Below, piece by piece: positions 15,639 through 24,789 of a stretch of DNA of 64,000 bases. Position 1 is the first letter of the stretch. Each line of letters opens with the position of its first letter. The position numbers and the translations under genes were made by a program. Below the pieces are notes generated by a model. It was not told the DNA's origin, made no database searches, and worked only from the letters and a program-made list of their open reading frames with translations. Where the stretch lies: the NCBI GenBank assembly GCA_029862005.1, contig JAOTYD010000001.1:1-64000 (forward strand). The letters are read 5' to 3'. The stretch comes from Gammaproteobacteria bacterium (GTDB taxonomy: Bacteria; Pseudomonadota; Gammaproteobacteria; GCA-001735895).

Positions 15639-17491
15639 ATCTATCCAGGCTTAAGCTGCGGCAGAAATTGTTGATTTTATTATTCAGCGTTGGCGGTATC
15701 GGACTTTCCGCTTACGTCATCGTGATCGCGTTTGCCGATCAACAATTGTCCGATAAATTTATTCCCGAGAATCGTTACTTGCGCGATGTTGAATCAAGAT
15801 CTACGTTGTTGCTCCAGAATCACTTTCGTTTCATGCTGACACCCGACATGGTCATCGCTGATGGTTTTGAACAGGACTTGAATTTGATCAGGGAAAGTCT
15901 CGCCACTTATACGCATTTGACTAAAGCCGAGCCCGCGAAGGAAGAACTGGCAGCCGCCATCGCAACCACCATTGATGCGTTGGAAACGACAGGTAATGAA
16001 ATGATTGCCTCCCGACGCGACTTCACCAGAATTTTTACCCGGCAATATCAACTTGAAAACGATATCGATCAGGTGTTTATGCAATACCGCGCCGCTATCA
16101 GTGTTGATATCGGAATCGCGATCGAAAACCAGAATTGGCGTGAATTAACCAGGGACTATATGCCGGAATTGCGCATGATCGACAATATCAACCAGCTTTT
16201 CCTGGCCTTGTCGCTTAAGACGCGTAAATATCAGATTGACTCCGGCAACGATCTAATTATTAGTGAAATTGAAGCGCTGAAACAGCGCATAAAGTCATCC
16301 AACGCGATGCTGGAACTTTACGCATCGAGTTCGAGTATAAGGGCGCGACTATCGGCACAAATTCTGGTTATTTATCAGGATCTGATTAACATTGTTGATG
16401 AATTTACCATGGCCCAGAAGCAGGCTGGGCTTGCGCTTGCCCGTGCCGAACAGACCGGCATTGATCTAAATGAGATCATGCAGCAGGCGATTGCCGCTAG
16501 CGAGACGGTCGGCTGGCGTGATTTGCGATTGTCCTTGTTTACATCGGGCAGCATTATATTTTTGACGCTAATCATCGGGTACCTGTTGATTTATTTAGGC
16601 CTGGATAGAATCCTGAAGCCTCTCGAGAGCCTGCAGCAGGTTATCGATCGCCTGGGTGAAGGCGACCTTAAACAACGTTCGATTAGTACCGGTAGAGCTG
16701 ATGAAGTCGGCCTGCTGGCGGATGCTTTTAATCGTATGGCCGATGAGCTTGAAGATAATGTCGGCCAAAAGCAGCGGTTCATTGATCAGCTTGAGCAGAA
16801 GAATATGGAGCTTGAGCAGTTTAGCTATAGCATTTCGCACGAATTGAAATCCCCGCTGGTCACCATGAGTGGTTTTGTCGGGCTGCTGGAAAAGGATCTG
16901 GCAGAGGATAATCGGGATCGAATCGAGAACGATATGAGCAGGATTCTGAATGCGATCAATATTATGGGAAAACAACTCGATGATTTACTCGAATTATCGC
17001 GAGTCGGTCGAATTACGGCCCCCCCTGCCTCTTTTTCGATTACCAGTCTGTGCCTGGAGGTAAAGGAAATGATGCAGGGTATGATCAATGAGCATAATGC
17101 ATTGATTGAGATAGAAGACGAAATGCCTCAGGTGCACGCCGATCAGGCCAGGATTCGGGAAGTCATCAAGAACCTGGTAGAAAACGGCATCAAGTTTGCC
17201 TCTGTTTTGCGGCGGCCACGTATTACGATTAATGCCGAGAAGGTGGAAGACAAGATCGAGTGCCGAGTTCAGGATAACGGGCCCGGTATCGAGCCGCGCT
17301 ACCAGGACAGAGTATTCGGATTGTTTGATCGTCTCGATACCGATGTTTCCGGAACCGGGATCGGACTCGCCCTGGTGAAGCGGATTATTGAAATCCACGA
17401 TGGCGATATCTGGATAGAATCGCAGGGTAATGGACGCGGCTGTTGTTTTTGTTTTACGCTACCCGTTCCAGGGGAGAATCTCGAAGTATGA
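15635..17491 (+). CDS. Membrane sensor histidine kinase (HAMP-HisKA-HATPase)
   Basis: A 618-residue kinase. Membrane helix at about 12-31; a large, mostly helical periplasmic sensor to about 300; second helix about 302-325; HAMP; a short coiled coil; then HisKA with phosphoacceptor His near 401 (YSISHELKSPLV); then HATPase_c with N-box NLVENGIKFA, DNGPGIEP and GTGIGLALVKRI. The dimerisation and ATPase parts resemble the phytochrome-like kinases that pair with Rcp1-type regulators, which fits the gene that follows. It starts inside the betC stop (ATGA) and overlaps its regulator by four bases, so the three genes are coupled. The signal is unknown. Confidence 0.92.
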   Translation: MNLSRLKLRQKLLILLFSVGGIGLSAYVIVIAFADQQLSDKFIPENRYLRDVESRSTLLLQNHFRFMLTPDMVIADGFEQDLNLIRESLATYTHLTKAEPAKEELAAAIATTIDALETTGNEMIASRRDFTRIFTRQYQLENDIDQVFMQYRAAISVDIGIAIENQNWRELTRDYMPELRMIDNINQLFLALSLKTRKYQIDSGNDLIISEIEALKQRIKSSNAMLELYASSSSIRARLSAQILVIYQDLINIVDEFTMAQKQAGLALARAEQTGIDLNEIMQQAIAASETVGWRDLRLSLFTSGSIIFLTLIIGYLLIYLGLDRILKPLESLQQVIDRLGEGDLKQRSISTGRADEVGLLADAFNRMADELEDNVGQKQRFIDQLEQKNMELEQFSYSISHELKSPLVTMSGFVGLLEKDLAEDNRDRIENDMSRILNAINIMGKQLDDLLELSRVGRITAPPASFSITSLCLEVKEMMQGMINEHNALIEIEDEMPQVHADQARIREVIKNLVENGIKFASVLRRPRITINAEKVEDKIECRVQDNGPGIEPRYQDRVFGLFDRLDTDVSGTGIGLALVKRIIEIHDGDIWIESQGNGRGCCFCFTLPVPGENLEV

Positions 17492-17943
17492 CCACCGATG
17501 CCGCTGCCGAGCCGTTTAGACTATTACTGGTCGAAGATAATGATGCGCATGCTGAAATGGTTAAGCGCAGCTTTGAACAACACAGAATTTCAAACGTGGT
17601 TTTCCATGTTGATGATGGCCAGAAGGCACTCGATTACGTTTTTCGAGAAGGCGAATACATTGACCAGGAAAAATACCCAAGCCCGCATTGTATCCTGCTG
17701 GATCTGCGCTTACCCAGGGTGGACGGACTCGAGGTGCTGCGCCGTATAAAATCGGATGAAAAAACGCGCAAGACACCGGTCGTTATCCTGACAACTTCTG
17801 CAGCGGACAACGATATCGCGCAATCTTACAAGTACCACGCCAACAGTTATGTCGTAAAACCAATGGACTTTTCCAGGTTTGAGGCTTTGATGAAAGATCT
17901 TGTTTATTACTGGCTTGTCTGGAACCAGACTCCCTGGCGATAA
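17488..17943 (+). CDS. Single-domain response regulator, Rcp1-like
   Basis: A 151-residue stand-alone receiver with LLVEDNDAHAEMV acidic residues, phosphoacceptor Asp72 in ILLDLRLPRVDG, Thr in ILTTSAADND and Lys in YVVKPMDF. The extended FREGEYIDQEKYPSPHCILL segment is characteristic of Rcp1-type regulators, which lack an output domain and act through protein contacts or a phosphorelay. The ATG at 17488 has GGGGAGAAT upstream and overlaps the kinase stop. It probably takes phosphate from the preceding kinase. Confidence 0.9.
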   Translation: MTTDAAAEPFRLLLVEDNDAHAEMVKRSFEQHRISNVVFHVDDGQKALDYVFREGEYIDQEKYPSPHCILLDLRLPRVDGLEVLRRIKSDEKTRKTPVVILTTSAADNDIAQSYKYHANSYVVKPMDFSRFEALMKDLVYYWLVWNQTPWR

Positions 17944-18048
17944 GCTTGCTTGCTGCGCGGCATCGTCGTGCGGATTAATTAATTATCCCGTCTATAATTA
18001 CGAATGATTTCGCAAGCCTGCGAGTAATTGGTAATTATTGGAGTCAGA

Positions 18049-18882
18049 GTGGAAACACCTCAGGCGTTGGTAGAAAACGTACTGCAGCTCATCAGCTTGC
18101 CTGAAATTTATCTACGCCTGCAACAAACGATCGACGATCCGGAGCACAGTCGTGAGCAAGTCGCTGGCATAATCGCTTACGATCCTTCCCTGAGCGCACG
18201 CGTTTTGCGCATTGCCAATAGTTCCTATTATGCTTTTCCGCGGGAGATAGAAACGGTCGCGAGTGCGGTTGGCATTATCGGCGAGCTCGATTTACGTAAC
18301 CTGGTGCTGGCCACCACCGTTGTCAATTCGATGAGTGCGTTAAGGTACCAGGGTATTAATATCGATGCGTTCTGGCTGCATAGCTTGCGTTGTGGAATCA
18401 TCGCCCGCCTGATTGCCAAATCGATAGGAGGGTCCAATGCCGAGGTATTGTTTCTTGCCGGTATCTTGCACGACCTCGGTATTCTCGTGATCTACCAGCA
18501 GGATGCCGCCCTGGCTGACGCGGTTAAACGCCAGATCGAGGAACAGCATCAGCTTCGTGACCAGGCCGAACGCGAGGTAATGGGCTTTGATCACGCCGAG
18601 GTCGGTGCGCTGTTGATCGGCGCCTGGGGATTGTCACCAGCGCTTGTCGAACTGACGCGTTGTCACCACCAGTATCAACTGGCCCAAACCGATCGACGGT
18701 CTGCCATGATCCTGTCACTGGCAAATCTGTTGACTAACAGTGACCAGGTGTCTGCCGGCGAAACGGATATCAGACACGAATTCCTGATCGAGCAGCTCGA
18801 GCTCGATAAAAACAACCTGGTTGAGATCGTTGCAACTGGCGAACAGCAATGTGAGGAGGTCAAAAGTATTATCTTAGGATAA
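18049..18882 (+). CDS. HDOD-domain signalling protein
   Basis: About 277 residues forming one HDOD domain, an HD-fold relative without nuclease residues found in signalling proteins. Marks include an SLPEIYLRLQQTI opening, YDPSLSARVLRIANSSYY, a VGIIGELDLRNLVLA helix and GILHDLGILVIY. Only part of the metal-binding HD signature remains, so a scaffold role is likely. The chosen start is GTG 18049 with GGAG six bases before it; a TTG at 18028 is also in frame. A consensus TATAAT sits at 17993-17998, suggesting its own promoter. Confidence 0.87.
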   Translation: METPQALVENVLQLISLPEIYLRLQQTIDDPEHSREQVAGIIAYDPSLSARVLRIANSSYYAFPREIETVASAVGIIGELDLRNLVLATTVVNSMSALRYQGINIDAFWLHSLRCGIIARLIAKSIGGSNAEVLFLAGILHDLGILVIYQQDAALADAVKRQIEEQHQLRDQAEREVMGFDHAEVGALLIGAWGLSPALVELTRCHHQYQLAQTDRRSAMILSLANLLTNSDQVSAGETDIRHEFLIEQLELDKNNLVEIVATGEQQCEEVKSIILG

Positions 18883-18948
18883 TCGCGCGTCTGCCGATAA
18901 ATCGGCCAGAAGTTTGCTTACGGGGACACCAGGTACAAACGCTGCGCC

Positions 18949-21045
18949 ATGCCCATCCAGCCCGAATACAATATACTAGTCGTCGAGGATGACCCTCGTC
19001 ATGCGTCCTTGATTAACCGGGCATTCGAAACCGAGGTCAATTACAAGCTGGTTATCACCGCTACGCTGGAACAGGCAAAGTCCCTGATTAAGCGCACTAA
19101 TCCCGACTTGATCATTACCGATGTCCGCCTGCCTGATGGGCAGGGTACCGAACTTCTGGTTCCCAATGCCAACTGTCCGACTATCGTCATGTCCAGTCTA
19201 AGTGATGAAATCGTTGCGGTTAGCGCGATGAAGTCCGGTGCGTCGGAGTATATCGTCAAAACCCAGGAATCCATATCATCGTTGCCGCGCACTGCCACCC
19301 GGGTCATGCGCGAATGGCGCCTTGTTATCGACCAGAGGCTTGCCAAGGAACGTCAACAACGCCTGACCGCAATTCTCGAGGCGACCCCTGATCTGATCTG
19401 TATCGCAAACCTGGATGGCTTTCTGACCTATATCAACCAGTCGGGTCGAAAGCTGCTCGGCATCGGCGAAAACGAGGACATACGCCGCGTTCGCCTTGCC
19501 GACTTTCATTTGCCTGCCGATGGTCAGAAAATACTCAGCGAAGGAATACCCCAGGCGATGCGCGAGGGTATGTGGACGGATGAAACCACTTTTCTGTCGC
19601 TCGATGGTGAAAAAATTCTTACTTCCCAAGTACTGATTTCGCATCGAAATAATCACGGTGATATCGAGTTCTTTTCTACCATCGCACGCGATATTCGCCA
19701 CCTGCGTGCCGCCGAAGAGCGTGTCGAGTTTCTCGCGTACTACGATACCCTGACCGGTTTACCGAACCGTAACGAGCTCGCCAAGCGTCTCGATATGGAG
19801 GTCGCACGGGTGCAACGCACGCTCAGTTTTGGGGCACTGCTTTTCATCGACCTGGATAACTTTAAAAACATCAACGATTCGCTCGGGCATCCTGCTGGCG
19901 ACCTGGTGTTGCAGGAAATGGCGCAACGACTGAAGGCGCATGTGCGTGGGGACGATACCGTTGCGCGGCTCGGCGGGGATGAGTTTATCGTAATTCTGAC
20001 CAGCTTGAGCGGGGATGGAAGGCAGGCTATGTCGCGCGCGCGTGAAATCGCCAACAAGATCCGTGACACGATCTCGATGGAATGTCGAATCCATGACGAC
20101 GAGCTGCATGTCACTGCGAGCATCGGGATTTCGATGATTTCCGGGGACGATACCAGCGGTCATGACTTGTTGCGTTTTGCCGACACCGCGATGTACCAGG
20201 CCAAGCGCGAGGGACGCAACCGGCTCGAATTTTTCAGTGAAAGCATGAGCAGCGAGGTGACCCGTCAACTGGAACTCGAAAATCAACTGCATCGAGCGCT
20301 CAAGGAAGACCAGTACCGACTATTTTATCAACCGCTTGTCAATACCGCGATGAAAACGATTGGAGTAGAGGCCCTGATTCGCTGGGAGAATCCCGAGCTG
20401 GGTGTGGTCGCACCCGCTGAGTTTCTTGACGTGCTCGAATCATCGGGCCAGATTGTCGAGGTTGGTAACTGGGTCATCGAAACCGCACTCAAGCAATTAA
20501 CCTTGTGGATCGATCAGGGGCTGGTCGCAAAAGACTTTATGCTGTGCATTAACATCAGTCCGCGTCAATTCCGGGATGCCCAGTTTGCAAATAATATCCA
20601 TAGTCAACTCGAACGTATCAACGTTCCGACGCAAAACATCATGATGGAAGTTACCGAACACAATATTATCCATAACCTCGAAGATGCCATTTCGCGGATG
20701 CAGGAACTCATCCTCAGTGGTATCAGCTTTTCACTGGACGATTTCGGTACCGGTTATTCTTCGTTGGCGCATCTGAAAAACCTGCCGGTAAATCACATCA
20801 AGATCGATCGCTCGTTCGTCAAGGATATTTGCGACGATCCGGGCGACCAGGCCATGGTGGCGTCGATTCTGGCGCTTTCCAAGCATCTTGGTCTCGAAGT
20901 CGTTGCCGAAGGTGTCGAGGCGCTGGAACAGTTCCATCTGCTGAAGCAATATGGTTGCAAGATTTACCAGGGTTATTATTTCAGCGAGCCGCTCTCTGCA
21001 GAAAAAATAACCGATTACCTGGAGACGAATTCGCCAGAAGCCTGA
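18949..21045 (+). CDS. REC-PAS-GGDEF-EAL cyclic-di-GMP signalling protein
   Basis: A 698-residue protein. The receiver (1-125) has ILVVEDD and phosphoacceptor Asp in LIITDVRLPDG. The PAS domain (about 140-260) is followed by GGDEF (about 265-430) with an intact active site (LGGDEFIVIL) and an inhibitory RxxD site five residues before it (RGDD). The EAL domain (about 440-690) keeps EALIRW, NISPRQF, DDFGTGYSSL, KIDRSFV and VAEGVE. Both the cyclase and phosphodiesterase halves therefore look catalytically complete. Net direction is unpredictable. The Rcp1-type regulator, HDOD protein and this one probably form one signalling group, but phosphate flow between them is inference. Confidence 0.94.
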   Translation: MPIQPEYNILVVEDDPRHASLINRAFETEVNYKLVITATLEQAKSLIKRTNPDLIITDVRLPDGQGTELLVPNANCPTIVMSSLSDEIVAVSAMKSGASEYIVKTQESISSLPRTATRVMREWRLVIDQRLAKERQQRLTAILEATPDLICIANLDGFLTYINQSGRKLLGIGENEDIRRVRLADFHLPADGQKILSEGIPQAMREGMWTDETTFLSLDGEKILTSQVLISHRNNHGDIEFFSTIARDIRHLRAAEERVEFLAYYDTLTGLPNRNELAKRLDMEVARVQRTLSFGALLFIDLDNFKNINDSLGHPAGDLVLQEMAQRLKAHVRGDDTVARLGGDEFIVILTSLSGDGRQAMSRAREIANKIRDTISMECRIHDDELHVTASIGISMISGDDTSGHDLLRFADTAMYQAKREGRNRLEFFSESMSSEVTRQLELENQLHRALKEDQYRLFYQPLVNTAMKTIGVEALIRWENPELGVVAPAEFLDVLESSGQIVEVGNWVIETALKQLTLWIDQGLVAKDFMLCINISPRQFRDAQFANNIHSQLERINVPTQNIMMEVTEHNIIHNLEDAISRMQELILSGISFSLDDFGTGYSSLAHLKNLPVNHIKIDRSFVKDICDDPGDQAMVASILALSKHLGLEVVAEGVEALEQFHLLKQYGCKIYQGYYFSEPLSAEKITDYLETNSPEA

Positions 21046-21067
21046 CGTCAATCCAGTGGATTGGCTG

Positions 21068-21098
21068 TTGATCTTTCCTTGCATAAGCGCCGTATAAT
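21068..21098 (+). promoter_or_regulatory. Sigma-70-like promoter before the MBL-fold lipoprotein gene
   Basis: TTGATC (21068-21073), 19-bp spacer, consensus TATAAT (21093-21098), 30 bases before ATG 21128. The spacer is long, so strength is uncertain. Confidence 0.45.
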
Positions 21099-21127
21099 CT
21101 CTGCATGAGCTTGATGAGAGATATTTG

Positions 21128-22174
21128 ATGCAACATAAGCAAACCCGGGAAACCATCCTGGGCGCGTTGTGCCTGCTGTTAGCAGGCTGCAGCTCCTATA
21201 CGGGCGTGGTCTATGATCCATCGAAAGCGCATCATGGTAATGGCGAATTTGTCAGTGCCAAGCAGGGATCGTTTTTCGGACATTTCCTGATGCGTATGCG
21301 CGAGGATAGCCCACCCCCGCCTGATCCCGCGGAGATCAGATCCATCGTCGGTGCAGCTGACCAGGAGTTAATCGGGTCTTTTGCCTTGCGTCCGCGGGCA
21401 ACCTGGATCGGGCATGCGACTGCACTGGTGCAGTATGATGGCGTCAGCTACCTGACCGATCCACATCTGACTCAATACCCGTTTTACTACGAAATTATCG
21501 CCAAACCGCGCTACACCCAGCCCGCTCTGACATTTGAGCAGATGCCAAAGATCGACTTCGTTTTGATTTCACACAACCATTACGATTCACTGGATCATCG
21601 TACCGTCGACATGTTCGGTGATTCGGTACTCTGGTATGTTCCGTTGGGGGTAAAGGCATGGTTTCTCAAACGCGGTATTTCCGGGGAGCGTGTCATCGAA
21701 CTCGACTGGTGGGAGAGTCATCGCTTCAACGACCGGGTTGAAGTGACGATGACCCCGGCTCAGCATTGGTCGAAACGCACCCCATGGGATACCAACAAGA
21801 GCCTGTGGGGCGGCTGGTCCGTCGAAATTGCGGGTTTCAGGAGCTGGTTTGCCGGTGACACCGGCTATAACGAGGGCTATTTCAAGGAAATCGGCCAGCG
21901 CCTCGGGCCCTTTCGGCTGGCGATGATTCCGATCGGTGCCTACGCACCGAGATACTTCATGGAGAATGCACACGTCGACCCGGCTCAGGCTATCGATATT
22001 CATCTCGAGGTCAGGGCGCAACAATCGTTGCCAATTCACTGGGGTACTTTTCAGCTGACCATCGAACCGATGTTGGAACCCGCGCAACTGCTGACCGAGG
22101 AAATGACTCGGCGAGGCCTCCCGCTCGATCAGTTCCAGCCGGTTAAAATCGGCGACACCCTCATCCTCGACTAG
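21128..22174 (+). CDS. Metallo-beta-lactamase-fold lipoprotein, NAPE-PLD-like
   Basis: About 348 residues. An N-terminal lipoprotein signal ends in LLAGC, so the protein is probably anchored on the periplasmic side. The rest is an MBL fold of the NAPE-PLD/UlaG type: WIGHATALVQYDG, then metal motif SHNHYDSLDH, then PAQHWSKRTPWDTNKSLWGGW, WFAGDTGYN, and a late His in LPIHWGTFQLT. The classic HxHxDH motif reads HxHxDS here, so one ligand of the second metal site appears changed. Family members hydrolyse phosphodiester bonds in phospholipids or RNA-like substrates; the substrate here is unknown. Confidence 0.87.
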   Translation: MQHKQTRETILGALCLLLAGCSSYTGVVYDPSKAHHGNGEFVSAKQGSFFGHFLMRMREDSPPPPDPAEIRSIVGAADQELIGSFALRPRATWIGHATALVQYDGVSYLTDPHLTQYPFYYEIIAKPRYTQPALTFEQMPKIDFVLISHNHYDSLDHRTVDMFGDSVLWYVPLGVKAWFLKRGISGERVIELDWWESHRFNDRVEVTMTPAQHWSKRTPWDTNKSLWGGWSVEIAGFRSWFAGDTGYNEGYFKEIGQRLGPFRLAMIPIGAYAPRYFMENAHVDPAQAIDIHLEVRAQQSLPIHWGTFQLTIEPMLEPAQLLTEEMTRRGLPLDQFQPVKIGDTLILD

Positions 22175-22270
22175 TTCGACTGTACTCACGGCATTTCCGA
22201 AACAATGCGCCGCAGATCTCGCAGGTATTAACCAATTTCAACGAAAAATCCTGTGCTAATCTGATAATCA

Positions 22271-22299
22271 TTGACGGCGCGCCTACCCGGATTTATGGT
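22271..22299 (+). promoter_or_regulatory. Sigma-70-like promoter for the aldehyde dehydrogenase operon
   Basis: TTGACG (22271-22276), 17-bp spacer, TATGGT (22294-22299), 35 bases before ATG 22335. The -35 matches five of six consensus positions and the -10 four of six. Confidence 0.5.
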
Positions 22300-22334
22300 T
22301 TAATGCTACTTCTGAGCCGTTGCCGGGAAATATA

Positions 22335-23786
22335 ATGTCCAACCTTAATCAAAACTTTATCGCCGGTGAATGGCTTGCCGGCGCGAGCGAAATCGCCAAC
22401 ATCAATCCCTCCGATTTATCAGACACCATCGGCCATTATGCACAGGCCGATAGTGCGCAGTTGCAACGCGCACTCGACGCCGCACAAGCCGCGCAGCGTG
22501 AATGGGCAGCTGCCGGAATCGAACGGAAGTACAGCGTATTGATGGCAATCGGTAACGAATTGATCGCCCGCTGCGAGGAGCTTGGCACCCTGCTTGCGCG
22601 CGAAGAAGGCAAGACCCAGCCCGAGGGTAAGGGGGAAGTTTATCGTTCCGGTCAGTTTTTCACCTACTACGCGGCCGAGGTGTTGCGCCAAATCGGCGAC
22701 AATGCCGACTCGGTGCGCGAAGGCATCGAAGTCGATGTGCGCCGCGAACCGGTGGGAACCGTGGCCGTTATTTCACCCTGGAATTTCCCGACCGCGACCG
22801 CGGTCTGGAAAATAGCGCCCGCGCTCGCGTTTGGTAACGCGGTGATCTGGAAGCCCGCTAACCTGGTGCCGGCAAGCGCGGTTGCACTTGCGGAAATCAT
22901 CGCGCGCCAGGACCTCCCGGCAGGATTATTCAACCTGGTCATGGGTTCGGGTAGTGGCGTCGGCCAGGAACTGGTTGAAAGCCCGCAGGTCAATGCGATC
23001 AGCTTTACTGGTTCGGTACCGGTAGGTCGAGGTATCGCGCAGTCGGCGGTGACTAACTTCACCCGGGTACAGCTGGAGATGGGCTCCAAGAACGCGCTCG
23101 CGGTAATGGATGATGCCGACCTCGACACCGCACTCGCCTGCGCACTGAATGGAGCCTTCGGCAGTGCCGGACAAAAATGTACCGCTTCTTCACGCATCGT
23201 GGTGCATAAAAATATTCATGACCGTTTCGTCGAACGCCTGGTCGAGGGCGCCAGCAACATGGTGGTTGGACATGCGCTCGAGCCTGCCACCCAGATCGGC
23301 CCGGTTTCGAGCGACGCGCAATTGCAGCAGAACCTCGCCAATGTCGAGCTCGCCAGGCAAGAGGGCGGGGAGCTGCTTTGCGGCGGGGAGCACGTCGAAC
23401 GCGATACCGAGGGTTACTTTATGACACCGGCAGTATTCGCCGGAACGCGAAATGACTGGCAGGTTAATCGCGAGGAGCTGTTCGCACCGATTGCCTGCGT
23501 GATCAAGGTCGATTCCTACGACGAGGCGCTCGCAACCGTGAACGATACTCGATTCGGGCTTACCGCCGGAATTATTACCGGCAGCCTCGCGCGCGCGACG
23601 CATTTCCGCCGTAACGTCAAGACCGGCTGTGTCATGGTCAACCTGCCGACGGCCGGAACCGATTACCATGTGCCCTTCGGTGGTCGCGGCGAGTCGTCCT
23701 ATGGACCCCGCGAGCAGGGACAGTATGCGAAAGAGTTCTACACCACTGTGAAGACCGCCTATATCAGCAGCGGTAACCCGGCATGA
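22335..23786 (+). CDS. NAD(P)-dependent aldehyde dehydrogenase, semialdehyde type
   Basis: 483 residues from ATG 22335 (GGGAAA upstream). Oxidises an aldehyde to its acid. The ALDH superfamily markers are present: SPWNFPTAT for cofactor, KPANLVPASAVALAE, FTGSVPVGRGI, Glu in LEMGSKNALAV and catalytic Cys282 in GSAGQKCTASSR. The sequence resembles alpha-ketoglutaric semialdehyde and succinic semialdehyde dehydrogenases. First gene of a coupled operon: its stop overlaps the dipeptidase start by ATGA. The substrate is likely a semialdehyde made by an upstream enzyme not seen here. Confidence 0.9.
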   Translation: MSNLNQNFIAGEWLAGASEIANINPSDLSDTIGHYAQADSAQLQRALDAAQAAQREWAAAGIERKYSVLMAIGNELIARCEELGTLLAREEGKTQPEGKGEVYRSGQFFTYYAAEVLRQIGDNADSVREGIEVDVRREPVGTVAVISPWNFPTATAVWKIAPALAFGNAVIWKPANLVPASAVALAEIIARQDLPAGLFNLVMGSGSGVGQELVESPQVNAISFTGSVPVGRGIAQSAVTNFTRVQLEMGSKNALAVMDDADLDTALACALNGAFGSAGQKCTASSRIVVHKNIHDRFVERLVEGASNMVVGHALEPATQIGPVSSDAQLQQNLANVELARQEGGELLCGGEHVERDTEGYFMTPAVFAGTRNDWQVNREELFAPIACVIKVDSYDEALATVNDTRFGLTAGIITGSLARATHFRRNVKTGCVMVNLPTAGTDYHVPFGGRGESSYGPREQGQYAKEFYTTVKTAYISSGNPA

Positions 23787-24784
23787 GCGGGGATGAGTTT
23801 ATTGAAGGGGCCTATCGTATCGACGCACTGCAGTATGCTAACTGGTCGGAAAAAATCTTTGACCAGATGCGCGCCGGCGGGGTTGACGCAGTCCATGTCA
23901 CCATTGCCTATCACGAAAACTTTCGTGAAACCGTGGCCAACATGGAGCAGTGGAACAGTTACTTCGAACGCTTTCCGCACCTGATCTTCCAGGGTTTCAC
24001 CGGTGACGATGTACGCCTCGCCCGCGATACCAATCGCACCGCTATTTTTTATGGGTTTCAAAATCCTTCGCCGATGGAGGATGACATCCGCCTGGTTGAA
24101 ATCCTGCATACGCTCGGTGCCCGTTTCATGCAGCTGACTTATAACAACCAGTCGCTGTTGGCCACGGGCTGTTACGAAACCGAAGACACCGGCGTCACGC
24201 GCATGGGTCGCGAGGTGATCGAGGAAATGAATCGGGTCGGGCTCGTCGTCGACATGAGCCACTCGGCCGAGCGTTCGACCCTCGATGCGATTGAAATCAG
24301 TAGCCGACCGATCGTCATTACCCATGCGAACCCGGCGTTCTGGCACCCGGCATTGCGCAACAAGTCGGAGGCAATCCTGCAAGGGCTTGGCGAAACCGGT
24401 GGCATGCTCGGTTTCAGCATGTACCCGCACCACTTGAAGGATGGTAGTGACTGCAGTTTGCAAAGCTTTTGCCAGATGATTGCCAATTGCGCCGAAATCA
24501 TGGGCGTCGATCATATCGGGCTCGGCTCCGACCTGTGCCAGGATCAGCCGGACTCGGTGGTCGAATGGATGCGCGTCGGTCGCTGGACCAAGAAAATCGA
24601 TTACGGTGAGGGCTCCGCCAGCAATGCCGGCTTTCCGCCGATGCCGGAATGGTTCAACGACAATCGCGACTTCGGTAATGTCGAGAAGGGCCTGCTCGAG
24701 GTCGGTTTTGACGCTGCGGATGCCGCTAAAATCATGGGTAATAACTGGTTGCGATTCTTCGACGAAAATTTTGGACCGGTTTAA
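23783..24784 (+). CDS. Membrane-dipeptidase family (M19) zinc hydrolase
   Basis: A 333-residue protein of the renal dipeptidase family, an amidohydrolase-type barrel. Visible marks: Asp in YRIDALQY at the metal site near the start, QLTYNNQSLLATGCYE, VVDMSHSAERSTLDAI, VITHANPAF, and HIGLGSDLC near residue 250. The usual metal HxD near the N-terminus is only partly kept as RID, which may shift metal binding. Members cleave dipeptides or D-amino-acid amides; similar genes lie near betaine and amino-acid breakdown clusters. It is coupled to the aldehyde dehydrogenase and followed five bases later by the next gene. Confidence 0.85.
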   Translation: MSGDEFIEGAYRIDALQYANWSEKIFDQMRAGGVDAVHVTIAYHENFRETVANMEQWNSYFERFPHLIFQGFTGDDVRLARDTNRTAIFYGFQNPSPMEDDIRLVEILHTLGARFMQLTYNNQSLLATGCYETEDTGVTRMGREVIEEMNRVGLVVDMSHSAERSTLDAIEISSRPIVITHANPAFWHPALRNKSEAILQGLGETGGMLGFSMYPHHLKDGSDCSLQSFCQMIANCAEIMGVDHIGLGSDLCQDQPDSVVEWMRVGRWTKKIDYGEGSASNAGFPPMPEWFNDNRDFGNVEKGLLEVGFDAADAAKIMGNNWLRFFDENFGPV

Positions 24785-24789
24785 CAGGC

